Assembly: GCA_016875135.1 (NCBI GenBank)
Contig: VGSE01000006.1
Coordinates: 1 to 37,023, forward strand
Direction of reading: 5' to 3'
Length of the DNA stretch: 37,023 nt
Source of the DNA: Deltaproteobacteria bacterium
GTDB taxonomy: Bacteria; Bdellovibrionota; FAC87; UBA2466
The translations under genes were made by a program, and so were the position numbers. Shown here in pieces: positions 1 through 7,858 of the stretch (positions within the stretch are counted from its first letter, which is position 1; each line of letters opens with the position of its first letter). The notes beneath the pieces were generated by a model, which saw only the letters and a program-made list of their open reading frames with translations, was not told the origin of the DNA and made no database searches.

Positions 1-127
1 GATAAGTTTTCCTGGAGTTTCATTTGAGAATTCACCTCACCGTTAAACGGCCAATAAACTCTGCGCCTTAAACCAATTTCATGGCCGTTTAAACCTCTTA
101 AAAAGCCCACTCAAAGGGTGCAGGTAT
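1..127 (+). repeat. Dispersed repeat family, copy 1 (may extend left of the window)
   Basis: Bases 1-127 are identical to bases 213-339 (gataagttttcctggagtttcatttgag...ctcaaagggtgcaggtat). Confidence 0.97.
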
Positions 128-150
128 CTTTGAGTAGGCTTTTTAAGAGG
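94..150. repeat. Long near-perfect hairpin (23-nt arms, 11-nt loop)
   Basis: cctcttaaaaagcccactcaaag / ggtgcaggtat / ctttgagtaggctttttaagagg; one non-Watson-Crick position in 23. Confidence 0.9.
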
Positions 151-203
151 CTGGTCCGATATATTTTTTCCTAAATTGCAAAGACTTATAGAGGACCAAG
201 GTT
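135..203 (+). repeat. Left arm of the 69-bp inverted repeat flanking the ABC transporter gene
   Basis: Reverse complement matches 2420-2488 at 65 of 69 positions. Confidence 0.95.
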
Positions 204-342
204 ATAAGATGTGATAAGTTTTCCTGGAGTTTCATTTGAGAATTCACCTCACCGTTAAACGGCCAATAAACTCTGCGCCTTAAACCAATTTCATGGCCGT
301 TTAAACCTCTTAAAAAGCCCACTCAAAGGGTGCAGGTATGAA
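202..342 (+). repeat. Dispersed repeat family, copy 2
   Basis: Bases 213-339 are identical to 1-127. The longer 202-342 interval aligns without gaps to 20105-20245 with about 16 mismatches in 141 positions. Confidence 0.97.
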
Positions 343-476
343 AATTTAAATACTTAGCCCTCAATGGAAGCCGGTTTAACATGAGTTCAATTTCTAAACT
401 CAAAAAACCGATAAGAAAACTAAACGTATCAGATATTTAATTAGGTCCCTTTATTTTTTTACGAGGCCCAATCACT

Positions 477-2309
477 GTGAAAGTTTTTCGTTGGTTTAAA
501 GATTTTCGAGAGATTCTCGAAACTATCAAGCTTCAGAACAGGATAGGTGTGCCTAAATGGCTATTTTACTGCGCGATCTTAAGCTCAATTTTGATGACTT
601 ACAGCCAGTTGCAGATGATCTATTACCTGAATCCGCTCGTAGGCGGAATTATTTCAGGAGATTTTTCATCAGTTAAAAACCTTTTGTTTTATAAGCTTAC
701 TGAAAAGCTCTTGGGAATAGTTATTAGTAAACAGTCAGAGTTGCTGTTGTTTGTTGCACTCTGTATCTACGGTATAACCTTGCTAAAGTCTTTTTTTCAC
801 TATGTCGCAACTCTAGCGATGGGTAGATATTCCCATCAAGCTGCTAGTTGTCTACGCCAACTCATTTTTCAGCGCTTTCTAAATTTTGGAAAAGCTTACT
901 TTGATAAAAACAGCGTGGGATCGCTAACAACGGTTATGTCTGGTTGCGTCGATGGTTTCTCAAATCAACTCAATCAACTTCAAGGATTTTTTATTACACT
1001 GCTCATGGCTAGTCTTTACTTTAGTGTCTTACTGCGCATTTCTTGGCGGATGACTTTAGTGGTGGGGTTCTTAGTTCCATTTTTCAACTTCTTCGCAGGC
1101 AAAGCTGGGGCCAAGATTAGAGAATTGTCCAAGTCGAGGGTTCTCGCTGAAAAATCGTTTGGAGCCAAACTTCACGAAGTCTTAACCGGTTTCATGATAG
1201 TTAAAGCCTTTAATAAAGAGCATGTTGAATCGACAATTTTCAGGTCTAATAGTGATCGAGAGTTAAATTTAAAATGGTCCTCTTTAAAATGGGAGGCTTT
1301 GCTATCTCCCATCTATGACGTTAGCTCAACAACAACTTTTTTAATTATCGCTGTTCTCATTTCAAAACTAGCTATTATCGAATTTGTAGGGGCAGCAAAC
1401 TTATTAGTATACTTTTACGTAGTTCAGCAATTTATACCTACGTTTCAACGATTTCAAAATTATCGAATTGAATTTGGAAAATCTTCCAGTTGGAATAACG
1501 AGTTAAAACTCGTTATTAATGAAATTGATCGATATCAAGTTGCAGAGGGCGAGAGAATATTCAAGGGATTTGAAAAAAGTATTAAGTTTAAAAACTTCAA
1601 CTTTTCTTATGTTCAGGATAAGCCGGTTCTTACAGGTGTTAGTTGTGAGATCTTTCAAGGCAAACAGGTAGCTTTGGTAGGGCCGACAGGAGCCGGAAAA
1701 ACAACGCTGGTTAACTTAGTTTTAAGATTGTATGACTGTCCTGCGAACTCGCTCTATGTTGATGGTCATGATATTCGGAATTATAAAACTTCGAGTCTTC
1801 GAGAGCGAATGGCCTTTGTCAGCCAAGATATCTTTCTTTTTGATGCTTCGGTGAGATACAACCTAACTTATGGCGTTTCGAGCTCCTTTTCAGACGATAA
1901 ACTGCAGGATGTGGCCAAAAGAAGCGGGGTTCATCAATTTGTAAAAGACCTTGCAGACCAGTATGAAACGGTCATTGGAGAGAGAGGAGTTAGGTTGTCC
2001 GGAGGGCAAAGACAACGAATTGCTCTGGCTAGGGCTCTGCTTCGGGATGCGGAAATCTTTCTTTTTGATGAACCTACTAGCGCCTTGGACATTCTCACAG
2101 AACGTGAAGTCGTCTCGTCAACGCGAGAACTGCTCAAAGGAAAGACCGTTGTGACAATCGCTCATCGCTTATCAACAATTCAGAACTCCGATACGATTAT
2201 TTTTATCAATCAAGGTCAAATCGTAGCGCAAGGAACCTTCTCGGAGTTGCTAGCTAATAATCCCTTCTTCTGTGAGTTTGTAGGTACCGAATTTAAAAAA
2301 TCCGCTTGA
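477..2309 (+). CDS. ABC transporter, fused permease and ATP-binding protein (MsbA-like type I exporter)
   Basis: 610 aa, GTG start. N-terminal hydrophobic segments; Walker A GPTGAGKTT, signature LSGGQRQRIALARALL, Walker B FLFDEPTSALD, H-loop IAHRLST. Confidence 0.95.
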   Translation: MKVFRWFKDFREILETIKLQNRIGVPKWLFYCAILSSILMTYSQLQMIYYLNPLVGGIISGDFSSVKNLLFYKLTEKLLGIVISKQSELLLFVALCIYGITLLKSFFHYVATLAMGRYSHQAASCLRQLIFQRFLNFGKAYFDKNSVGSLTTVMSGCVDGFSNQLNQLQGFFITLLMASLYFSVLLRISWRMTLVVGFLVPFFNFFAGKAGAKIRELSKSRVLAEKSFGAKLHEVLTGFMIVKAFNKEHVESTIFRSNSDRELNLKWSSLKWEALLSPIYDVSSTTTFLIIAVLISKLAIIEFVGAANLLVYFYVVQQFIPTFQRFQNYRIEFGKSSSWNNELKLVINEIDRYQVAEGERIFKGFEKSIKFKNFNFSYVQDKPVLTGVSCEIFQGKQVALVGPTGAGKTTLVNLVLRLYDCPANSLYVDGHDIRNYKTSSLRERMAFVSQDIFLFDASVRYNLTYGVSSSFSDDKLQDVAKRSGVHQFVKDLADQYETVIGERGVRLSGGQRQRIALARALLRDAEIFLFDEPTSALDILTEREVVSSTRELLKGKTVVTIAHRLSTIQNSDTIIFINQGQIVAQGTFSELLANNPFFCEFVGTEFKKSA

Positions 2310-2419
2310 AAGGGTGCCTATCGACTTCTCGGCCGAAAAAGTAGCGGGTGCCATTGGGATTTCATCATAACTGCAGACTTGTGGCCGCTTTTCGTTTACC
2401 GTCCAATTCGAGTTATTTC

Positions 2420-2488
2420 AACCTTGGTCTTCTATAAGTCATTGCAATTTAGGAAAAAATATATCGGACCAGCCTTTTAAAAAGCCCA
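2420..2488 (-). repeat. Right arm of the 69-bp inverted repeat flanking the ABC transporter gene
   Basis: aaccttggtcttctataagtcattgcaatttaggaaaaaatatatcggaccagccttttaaaaagccca is the reverse complement of 135-203 with 4 mismatches. Confidence 0.95.
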
Positions 2489-2619
2489 TTGGTACGAAGG
2501 AACTTCTCTCTGAAAAGCATGACAAGCGGGCTTGATACGTTGGGTTCAGTACAAACCTCTCCTGTGGGCAGTAACCCGTCATCTCCTTTTTTAAATTTTG
2601 GTTCGAATAGTTTGACTAA

Positions 2620-2695
2620 TGGTGGAGGTGAGGGGGATCGAACCCCTGACCCCTAGCTTGCAAAGCTAGTGCTCTCCCAGCTGAGCTACACCCCC
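2620..2695 (-). tRNA. tRNA-Ala (anticodon TGC)
   Basis: Reverse strand GGGGGTGTAGCTCAGCTGGGAGAGCACTAGCTTTGCAAGCTAGGGGTCAGGGGTTCGATCCCCCTCACCTCCACCA: full cloverleaf, GGTTCGATCC T-arm, TTTGCAA anticodon loop, encoded CCA. Confidence 0.98.
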
Positions 2696-2766
2696 AACTT
2701 AGATAGGACGAAGTTGTACAGTCCTTTCAGGTCGAAAGCAAGTCTGACCTTAACGAAAGATTCTTG

Positions 2767-3795
2767 CTATTTGTGCTTGTCCAAGTAGTCCAAAGGCACA
2801 ATTTCAGGTGCCACAGGATACTGATAGCTTCTATAGCCCTTGAAACTGACCTTTCCCCCTTCTTCCCAAGCCTTTTCCCAAAATGTGGCTAAAAGCAAAC
2901 TTGAACGAGCCAATTGAGAGCAAATAAGCTTCTTAAAGACTTTCGCCCCTTGCTCCACCGATGGACGTTTCGCATAGGTTTTTGTCTCCTTATCTGAAGG
3001 ACTCAAAATTTTATCCAATGCTTCGACTTGCACAATCTCCCCAGCCGATTGCACACTCAGGTCCTTAATCATCTCTACGACTGAACGATTTAATTTCATT
3101 TTTAGAGCCCTTGTTTTTTTCTTGATAGCGGTCGCCTGTTCAAAAACATTACTCACCAAACCTAAATCCATCGCCGATACGGACATCGATTCGTAATAAG
3201 CATGAATTCCCCCCCTGCCCCGCTCCCACCCGTCGTAATCCGCCGTATTGTGATAAGGCATTGAAGCATCACCCACGAAATGGCCCATCAAAGAAATATT
3301 GGTTACAAATTCAAAAATACCCCGGTTGTAGGGATTTGTTTTGCTCTGATACTCTTCCTTATCAGGGAAAGAAGCATTTTTTGCGAGCTTAACCCCATCG
3401 ACTGCAGCTCGATAAAACTGTTCGGCTCTCCACCAAAGAGTTCCTAATTCTACTGCCAATTCCGCTTTTGATTTCGACTTTTCACTGGCAATTCGATTCA
3501 AATCCAATGGAACTTCTGAAATTTTGTAATTTAAATTTTCAGGATCCATAAAGTGGCTAGCGTCAATCTCATTGGCGTTTTCAGGATGACTCTTCCAGTG
3601 AATATCAGGGATATTGCAAACATGGCCCGACATGTGACCTCGTCCCTGAAGGAAACGGGAAAGTTCTTCACTCTCCACCAGACGGGTTGCCACTTCGCAA
3701 ATCACATGATGCCCGCGTTCTCCCCAAGCAAAACTTCTGTCGGAAGTTAATAACAAAAAGACTGCGCCTAGTAGTCCTACCGAAAACCATTTCAT
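2767..3795 (-). CDS. S1/P1-type zinc-dependent nuclease family protein (secreted)
   Basis: 342 aa; signal peptide then WGERGHHVICEVA at the start of the mature protein and GHFVGDASMPYHNTADYDGWERGRGGIHAYYE, resembling S1/P1 nuclease zinc-ligand motifs. Confidence 0.8.
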   Translation of the reverse strand: MKWFSVGLLGAVFLLLTSDRSFAWGERGHHVICEVATRLVESEELSRFLQGRGHMSGHVCNIPDIHWKSHPENANEIDASHFMDPENLNYKISEVPLDLNRIASEKSKSKAELAVELGTLWWRAEQFYRAAVDGVKLAKNASFPDKEEYQSKTNPYNRGIFEFVTNISLMGHFVGDASMPYHNTADYDGWERGRGGIHAYYESMSVSAMDLGLVSNVFEQATAIKKKTRALKMKLNRSVVEMIKDLSVQSAGEIVQVEALDKILSPSDKETKTYAKRPSVEQGAKVFKKLICSQLARSSLLLATFWEKAWEEGGKVSFKGYRSYQYPVAPEIVPLDYLDKHK

Positions 3796-4018
3796 TTCAT
3801 TGCCCCCTAAATGACTTGTGCTCTAACTCAAGAGAAAGAGCCGCATTCATTTCTCAAGTATCAAGCCTTGTTCTCAGGGTCAATGTCACTGGTGAATAAG
3901 ATTTCAAAAAAAATAAAACTCAAAAAAACATTTACTTTCATAAACTTAAAAACTGTCTAAACCTTAAGTACAGAATCTTTACTCCAAAGTCTTTATAATT
4001 GCGAAATGGGGGTTTTAA

Positions 4019-4375
4019 ATGAAGTCTAGGACTTTGTTGGGATGGTTATTAGCTCTTTTGTTACTCGTGACGTCTTGCGTTCAGACTCGCGTAAAAACAT
4101 ATGACGCATTAATCGAACCTAGACTTGGTAAGTCAAAAAAATCAGAGATGAGAGCTGTTCTCGGCAACCCGATATTTTGCAAACAAGAAGAAAAATATGA
4201 AAAGTGCGAGTATCGTTCGGCCTATTCACAAAACAACCCTGTTCCCGATATGTTTCGAAAATCCGAGGCGATAGCTCCCGATCTCTCCCCTTATGAATAC
4301 TTTGACGTCCTGCATTTATACTACGATGGGTTTCATATCCTTCAGGAATGGGAGCCTGTCGTCATCCATCCCTAG
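4019..4375 (+). CDS. Small putative lipoprotein of unknown function
   Basis: 118 aa; MKSRTLLGWLLALLLLVTSCVQ resembles a lipobox signal (LVTSC). Confidence 0.7.
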   Translation: MKSRTLLGWLLALLLLVTSCVQTRVKTYDALIEPRLGKSKKSEMRAVLGNPIFCKQEEKYEKCEYRSAYSQNNPVPDMFRKSEAIAPDLSPYEYFDVLHLYYDGFHILQEWEPVVIHP

Positions 4376-4503
4376 CTCATCGCAGCAAATCGCGCCACGC
4401 CCCATACAAAGACAAACACAACGTTTCCCTTCTAAACCACTGAAACCTCTTAGTTTTTTGTCATTTTTTGCCGAAAAGTTAAGAGAAGATCCTTATAAAC
4501 TTC

Positions 4504-6642
4504 ATGGCAAAAGAACTTAAAATTCCACTGAAATATAAATTCCTAAGTGTACTCATGTTCACGATCACACTGGGATTTTCTACTTTCTTTGCTCTCGCCT
4601 ATCGCACATTTTCACAAGACAAAAAACTTTTTGTCATGGAGCTCAATCTCTCTATTTTGAAAACAGCCATCAGTGACACTAGAGCCGACTTAAAAAGCCG
4701 CGTTGATGAACTGCAAATATCTCTTCCTAAAATCTATGAAAACAGCAACATACTACCAAGCCAATTATTTCGAGAGATTTCAGTGCAGTACCTCCCAGGT
4801 GAACTTTTAGGAGTTCGCTTTTATCGTCGAAATTTAGAGAACTCTTCGATAAACCTCATTAAAGAATTTAAAAACACCGACCTATTACAGAACAAATCTC
4901 TTCCTGACACTCTCTCGACCGAACTCGATAAGAGCACCCCCCTAGAACTAAGCCAGTTTAACTTTTCCGAAGGCACTAAACTATTCAATCGCTCTTTAAA
5001 AATAAATACTTCAGTAGGAGAAACTGTTTTACCTGTATTAACTTTTTTAGTTCCTGGAAATTTTGTAAACGACAATTCAAAAACAGTCATCATCGTCGTT
5101 GATATCATTCAGGACTTCTTAAGAAAAAAATTAAACCAATCGGAAATAGCCGAAGTCTTTTTGATAAATAAAAATGGATTACTTCTAAGCCATAGTTCTT
5201 TAACGAACTTGTTTCAAAATACCCAACAGCCTTTCAACCACCCTATTGCAGGAAGACTTAAGAATCGGCAACTCCCTAAAGAAAGCCTTGAACTCTTAGT
5301 GAACAATGAAAATTATCTCTGCAATATTTCAGAAACAGCCCTGCCTGATATTTATGCTGTATCTCAAATTAAACGAAGTGAAGCTTTCCAAGCCTTAAAA
5401 GTATTGATGCGTGAAACGTTGCTAACCGGGGGCTTTATCTTAAGTATTGCTCTCATTCTCAGTATCATTTTTTCAAATACTCTCACTTCAAATATTAAAA
5501 AGCTTAAAGAGGCAGCTGAAGCTATCGGTCACGGTAACCTTGACGTTAACATCAACGTCAAATCTAACGACGAAATCCAAAGTGTGGCAAGTAGCTTTGC
5601 ATGGATGTCCTCTCGAATTAAACAACTGATTAAAGAGACAATAACTAAAGAACGCATGACTAAGGAGCTAGAAACTGCAAAGCTCATCCAATCCACGCTT
5701 CTAAGTTCAAGTCACGCTAACAACGATGCCGCTCAGGTCGAGCCTTTTTACCTCTCGGCCTCTGAGTGCGGTGGAGATATTTGGGATGCCTACCAAATGG
5801 GTTCAACTTTGACAGCACTCGTGGGAGATGCCACTGGCCACGGAGCGGCTGCAGCCATCGTTACTGCGGTCGCTAAAAGTTGTTTCCTCACTTTAAACTC
5901 TGTTTACTCGAATCAACCGCTAAAACCTGACCAATTTCTTCATCGATTAAATCAAGTTCTCTACGAATCCTGCAAAGGAAAGCTCTTAATGACGATGTCT
6001 GTGGTTCAACTAGATTTAAATTCCGGAGAACTAACTTTAAGCAACGCCGGTCACGAAGCTCCTCTCCTACTTCGAGCCAGTAACGACCCAGAATCGAAAA
6101 ACAAATGCGAGCCGCTCTTTGTGAGTGGTGAGAGATTAGGATTTGCCCCAGATTCCAAATTTGAAAACTTTAAGACCCAACTTACCCCTGGAGACACTAT
6201 CCTCATTTATACCGATGGGGTCTCGGAAGCTATCAACGCCGACAAAAAACAGTTCGGCGAAAGAGCCATTAAAAAACTTTTTAACCGATTAGGCACCCAA
6301 GAACTTGTCCAGATTAAAACTCAACTCTACGAAGAACTTAAATCTTTCATGGGTGATATTGCTCAACAAGATGACATTACTTATGTACTGCTCAAATGGC
6401 ACCACAAAATCGAAAAGATAGAAACGGAATCGCTCATATCCCAGCCCACTATATATAATGAGGTGGTAAGTCGCGTCATCAGCCATGAAGCGACTAACCA
6501 GAAACAGGAACATCCCTCCGTGTCACTAATAGAACTTGCAAAAAAACCGGATTTTACCGAAGAGGAGATAGACACTCACTATGCGCGAATCGATGAAACC
6601 ATGAAAAATCCCAAAGACCCCTCAGAGGGAGAGGCTGCATGA
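4504..6642 (+). CDS. Membrane HAMP-domain PP2C/SpoIIE-type serine phosphatase (RsbU-like) with putative extracytoplasmic sensor region
   Basis: 712 aa; two TM segments, HAMP region (LTSNIKKLKEAAEAIGHGNLDVNINVKSNDEIQSVASSF), phosphatase motifs GGDIWDAY, VGDATGHGAAAA, IYTDGVSEA, DDITYVLL. Confidence 0.9.
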   Translation: MAKELKIPLKYKFLSVLMFTITLGFSTFFALAYRTFSQDKKLFVMELNLSILKTAISDTRADLKSRVDELQISLPKIYENSNILPSQLFREISVQYLPGELLGVRFYRRNLENSSINLIKEFKNTDLLQNKSLPDTLSTELDKSTPLELSQFNFSEGTKLFNRSLKINTSVGETVLPVLTFLVPGNFVNDNSKTVIIVVDIIQDFLRKKLNQSEIAEVFLINKNGLLLSHSSLTNLFQNTQQPFNHPIAGRLKNRQLPKESLELLVNNENYLCNISETALPDIYAVSQIKRSEAFQALKVLMRETLLTGGFILSIALILSIIFSNTLTSNIKKLKEAAEAIGHGNLDVNINVKSNDEIQSVASSFAWMSSRIKQLIKETITKERMTKELETAKLIQSTLLSSSHANNDAAQVEPFYLSASECGGDIWDAYQMGSTLTALVGDATGHGAAAAIVTAVAKSCFLTLNSVYSNQPLKPDQFLHRLNQVLYESCKGKLLMTMSVVQLDLNSGELTLSNAGHEAPLLLRASNDPESKNKCEPLFVSGERLGFAPDSKFENFKTQLTPGDTILIYTDGVSEAINADKKQFGERAIKKLFNRLGTQELVQIKTQLYEELKSFMGDIAQQDDITYVLLKWHHKIEKIETESLISQPTIYNEVVSRVISHEATNQKQEHPSVSLIELAKKPDFTEEEIDTHYARIDETMKNPKDPSEGEAA

Positions 6643-7376
6643 GTTTGGTCCAATCTCGAAATATCATTTTGCCGACTTCCGCTACGGGGGTTTTTTCCAA
6701 GAAAGAAGCTGCAAGTTTAATTGCTTCCGGTTGTTCCCACATTCACTCCTCTCAACTCGGACAACGAGATCCTTTAGCCGTTATGACTTATCAATCGATC
6801 GACTGCCATCAGACGGCCTGCTATCCTTGGGAAAAAAGTCAAGGTCTTCAGCAAGTCTCTCTCGACTCAAGTAACTCAAGATACACTCTGATTAATCAAA
6901 TCTCAAACTCTTTACAGATCAAACCTACCACTCAACTGTGTGACAGAGTGACTACTTGCCTTGAGGAATTATTTACCAACAGTCTTTTTCACGCATACCA
7001 TCTCGCTGACGGTAGCGAAAAATACAACCGAAACGAAAGCGTCGTGCTCAATGCCAACGAAAAGATCCTTATTGAATTTGCAAGAAGCTCGGAGGGTATT
7101 TTCATTTCGGTGAGAGACTTCGGAGAGGGGCTTCCGTTTCCTAAAATTCAAAATTATTTCAGACGGTGTTATGAACAACGAGATCAATCTCAAATTGAAA
7201 CCAAAAATAGTGGGGCAGGTTTGGGTCTCTATGTTGTATTCGAATCAGCATCGCACTTAAAAATTGTTTCAACTCTAAAACAAGGAACGCTAGTGAGCTG
7301 TTGGTTTTCTAAAACCTCTGCTTTCGACCCCAATTACTTTTCTTTTAATTTTTTTCAGGGAGAAATCAAAAAATGA
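6639..7376 (+). CDS. HATPase_c-domain protein (RsbW/SpoIIAB-like anti-sigma or serine kinase)
   Basis: 245 aa; N-box EELFTNSLFHAY, G1 VRDFGEGLPF, G2 GAGLGLYVV. ATGA overlap with the upstream phosphatase gene. Confidence 0.8.
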   Translation: MSLVQSRNIILPTSATGVFSKKEAASLIASGCSHIHSSQLGQRDPLAVMTYQSIDCHQTACYPWEKSQGLQQVSLDSSNSRYTLINQISNSLQIKPTTQLCDRVTTCLEELFTNSLFHAYHLADGSEKYNRNESVVLNANEKILIEFARSSEGIFISVRDFGEGLPFPKIQNYFRRCYEQRDQSQIETKNSGAGLGLYVVFESASHLKIVSTLKQGTLVSCWFSKTSAFDPNYFSFNFFQGEIKK

Positions 7377-7858
7377 ATACAGCAGAATTACTTAATGATC
7401 ATTTCCGATTCGAGGTCTCAACGGCAGAAAACAGGTCTCACATCAAACTTATTGGCATCATCGATGAAAATGCAGACTTTTCTTCTTTACTTAAATTAAA
7501 AGGTCAAAATATTTCATTTGATTTTAAAGATGTTTCTTCCATTAATTCTTGTGGTATCCGAACTTGGGTGAATTTCATGAAAGAGCTGATAGGAACTCCT
7601 ATCGAGTTTGTCGAGTGTCCGCCACTTGTCGTTCGACAAATGAATATGGTCCCTAGTTTCCTAGGTTCAGCGATAGTGACATCGGTTTATATCCCTTATG
7701 TCTGTGACGAGTGTGATCATGAACAACAACAGAAAATATCCATTAAAGACTATAAATCGGGATTAAAAATCGCTCAAACCATCACATGTGAAAAATGCTC
7801 ATCTAACACAATGGAGCTCGACGGCAATGTCAAACAATACTTTGCGTTTGTTAAATAA
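7373..7858 (+). CDS. STAS-domain protein (anti-sigma-factor antagonist-like) with C-terminal zinc-ribbon-like region
   Basis: 161 aa; VSSINSCGIRTW resembles the SpoIIAA/RsbV phosphosite region; C-terminal CDEC...CEKC pair. ATGA overlap with the upstream gene. Confidence 0.75.
   Translation: MNTAELLNDHFRFEVSTAENRSHIKLIGIIDENADFSSLLKLKGQNISFDFKDVSSINSCGIRTWVNFMKELIGTPIEFVECPPLVVRQMNMVPSFLGSAIVTSVYIPYVCDECDHEQQQKISIKDYKSGLKIAQTITCEKCSSNTMELDGNVKQYFAFVK

Noticed and set aside
1-342. CRISPR-like direct repeats
   Set aside because: Only two 127-bp units with one 85-bp spacer and no cas genes; far too long for CRISPR repeats, and a third diverged copy lies 20 kb away.
381-440. 19-aa ORF MSSISKLKKPIRKLNVSDI just before the ABC exporter, considered as a peptide substrate or RiPP precursor
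   Set aside because: No convincing RBS, very short, no modification enzyme nearby, no clear core peptide; kept only as a curiosity.
1934-2154. Overlapping short ORFs inside the ABC transporter gene (both strands)
   Set aside because: Shadow frames of a strongly conserved nucleotide-binding domain.
2519-2656. 46-codon + strand ORF (MTSGLDTLGSVQTSPVGSNPSS...GGGEGDRTPDP)
   Set aside because: It runs into the tRNA-Ala gene on the opposite strand; the GGGEGDRTPDP end is the usual spurious translation of antisense tRNA.
4293-4520. 75-aa ORF between the lipoprotein and the phosphatase
   Set aside because: Out-of-frame overlap with both neighbours and no protein-like features.
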